Shown here piece after piece: positions 4,692 to 5,397 of a stretch of 5,397 bases of DNA. The notes below the pieces were generated by a model. The model had not been told where the DNA came from. It searched no databases and saw only the letters and a list, made by a program, of their open reading frames with translations. The position numbers and the translations under genes are program-made. Origin of the DNA: Planctomycetota bacterium (GTDB taxonomy: Bacteria > Planctomycetota > PLA2); assembly GCA_023150495.1 (NCBI GenBank), contig JAKLKT010000245.1, forward strand, positions 1-5,397, in the 5' to 3' direction. Each line of letters begins with the position of its first letter. Positions within the stretch are counted from its first letter, which is position 1.

Positions 4692-5397
4692 TCATCGCCT
4701 CGCGGAAACCGCGTCGATCCGCTCCCAGACCTGCGCCGCGCAGGCGCTGTGGCCCACGCCCTTGAGCATCTCCCGCGTCACGTCCTTGAAGCCGAGGCCC
4801 TCGAGCGCCTTCACCGCGTTGTCCGTCTGCGGCTCGATCCCGGGCATGTCCTTGTTGCCGAAGGTGAAGTCCCGGTGCTCGTCCTTCTCGCCCGTGAGGA
4901 TCCGCACCGGCGGCCCGCCCTCGACCTGCTGCGCGTCGGCGAAGCCCGCGCCCGTGAAGTTCGCGCACGCGGGCACGCTCGCGATCACGCGCTGCGGGTG
5001 GATCACGGTCATCGCGTAGCACAGGTTCCCGCCGCCGGAGAATCCCGTGATCGCGAACCTGTCGCTCGCGCCGTAGCGCTGCTGCACGAGCTCGAGCAGC
5101 GCGAGGAGCCCTTCCACGTCGAACCGGATCCGGTCGCGCGCGCCCTCGTCGAGCTGCTCCTTCGTGTACCAGGGGTACTTCGCCTCCTCGAGCGCGTTCG
5201 TGTTCGAGAGCGAGCACGGCGCGAGCACGAGGAATCCGCGGGACCCGCGCGTTCCCGCCGCGTCGCGCGCGCGGCCGAGGAAGCCGCAGCCCGCGCCCTC
5301 GACCGTGACGAGCACCGGGAGCTTCTCGCCCTTCTTCCATCCCTTCGGGATCGAGAGCCAGCCGACCATCGCGTGCTTCCCCCTCACGAGCGCGACG
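4692..5397 (-). CDS. Alpha/beta-hydrolase, esterase or PHB-depolymerase-like (partial, N-terminus beyond right edge)
   Basis: A serine hydrolase of the alpha/beta fold, related to feruloyl-esterase, PHB-depolymerase-like or dienelactone-hydrolase-like proteins; the substrate is unknown. Visible elements, numbered from the GTG at 5387: KLPVLVTVEGAG (22-33, strand plus oxyanion-hole turn), DRFAITGFSGGGNLCYAM (109-126, nucleophile elbow G-x-S-x-G with Ser117), VRILTGEKDEHRDF (161-174, catalytic acid probably Asp169), and KGVGHSACA (209-217, catalytic His213). The order Ser-Asp-His is canonical. The frame stays open from GTG 5387 to the edge at 5397 and reads like the inside of a domain (VALVRGKHAMVGWLSIPKGW), so I treat the gene as cut by the window; a signal peptide may lie outside. 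The C-terminus after His213 (18 residues) is complete. The stop is TGA at 4694-4692. The gene is convergent with the secreted-protein gene. Confidence 0.85.
   Translation of the reverse strand, partial: VALVRGKHAMVGWLSIPKGWKKGEKLPVLVTVEGAGCGFLGRARDAAGTRGSRGFLVLAPCSLSNTNALEEAKYPWYTKEQLDEGARDRIRFDVEGLLALLELVQQRYGASDRFAITGFSGGGNLCYAMTVIHPQRVIASVPACANFTGAGFADAQQVEGGPPVRILTGEKDEHRDFTFGNKDMPGIEPQTDNAVKALEGLGFKDVTREMLKGVGHSACAAQVWERIDAVSARR

Noticed and set aside
4483..5340. Long minus-strand frame overlapping the esterase
   Set aside because: It is Arg/Gly/Ala-rich, crosses the hairpin-bearing intergenic gap and has no motif. The overlapping frame has a complete catalytic triad.
1..5397. Search for CRISPR arrays, insertion sequences, tRNAs, toxin-antitoxin pairs or phage genes
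   Set aside because: No regularly spaced direct repeats, transposase motifs, tRNA-like cloverleaf or small paired genes were seen on either strand.

Overview
This window is GC-rich DNA, roughly 70% G+C by eye, and is densely packed with genes. It looks like ordinary bacterial chromosome from a high-GC, Gram-negative-type lineage. Planctomycetota or a relative is my best guess, because a secreted protein carries a DxNxDGDLT calcium-loop motif directly after a short signal peptide ending in A-Q. That assignment is inference; there is no rRNA or marker gene to anchor it. I see no mobile element, CRISPR array, tRNA, rRNA or phage gene.

Layout, left to right. (1) Positions 1-200, minus strand: the first 66 codons of a membrane-anchored or exported protein that runs off the left edge. 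(2) 239-742, minus: a DUF456-family multi-pass membrane protein, in the same direction and possibly co-transcribed with (1). (3) A very tight divergent junction at about 724-748, where -10-like hexamers for the two directions overlap on opposite strands. (4) A rightward run of four genes: an M42-family metallo-aminopeptidase (748-1773), UDP-glucose 4-epimerase galE (1829-2848), a PAS-LuxR type one-component regulator (2968-3582), and a secreted protein of unknown function with an EF-hand-like loop (3597-4511). (5) A 180-bp gap between convergent genes that holds two strong hairpins. (6) 4692-5397, minus: an alpha/beta-hydrolase (esterase) whose N-terminus lies beyond the right edge.

Functionally the genes look like housekeeping plus envelope functions, not one pathway. 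galE supplies UDP-galactose and, judging from a Cys at its gatekeeper position, probably also UDP-GalNAc for surface glycans. The M42 enzyme trims peptides in the cytoplasm. The PAS-LuxR protein lies 14 bp upstream of the secreted-protein gene and could be co-regulated with it. No exotic new system is evident.

The most interesting signal is in the start regions. Four of the six visible start codons have a TANNNT hexamer 8-11 nt upstream and mostly lack a good Shine-Dalgarno sequence, which suggests leaderless or near-leaderless transcription. The fifth (DUF456) fits the same spacing if its start is moved to an internal GTG.
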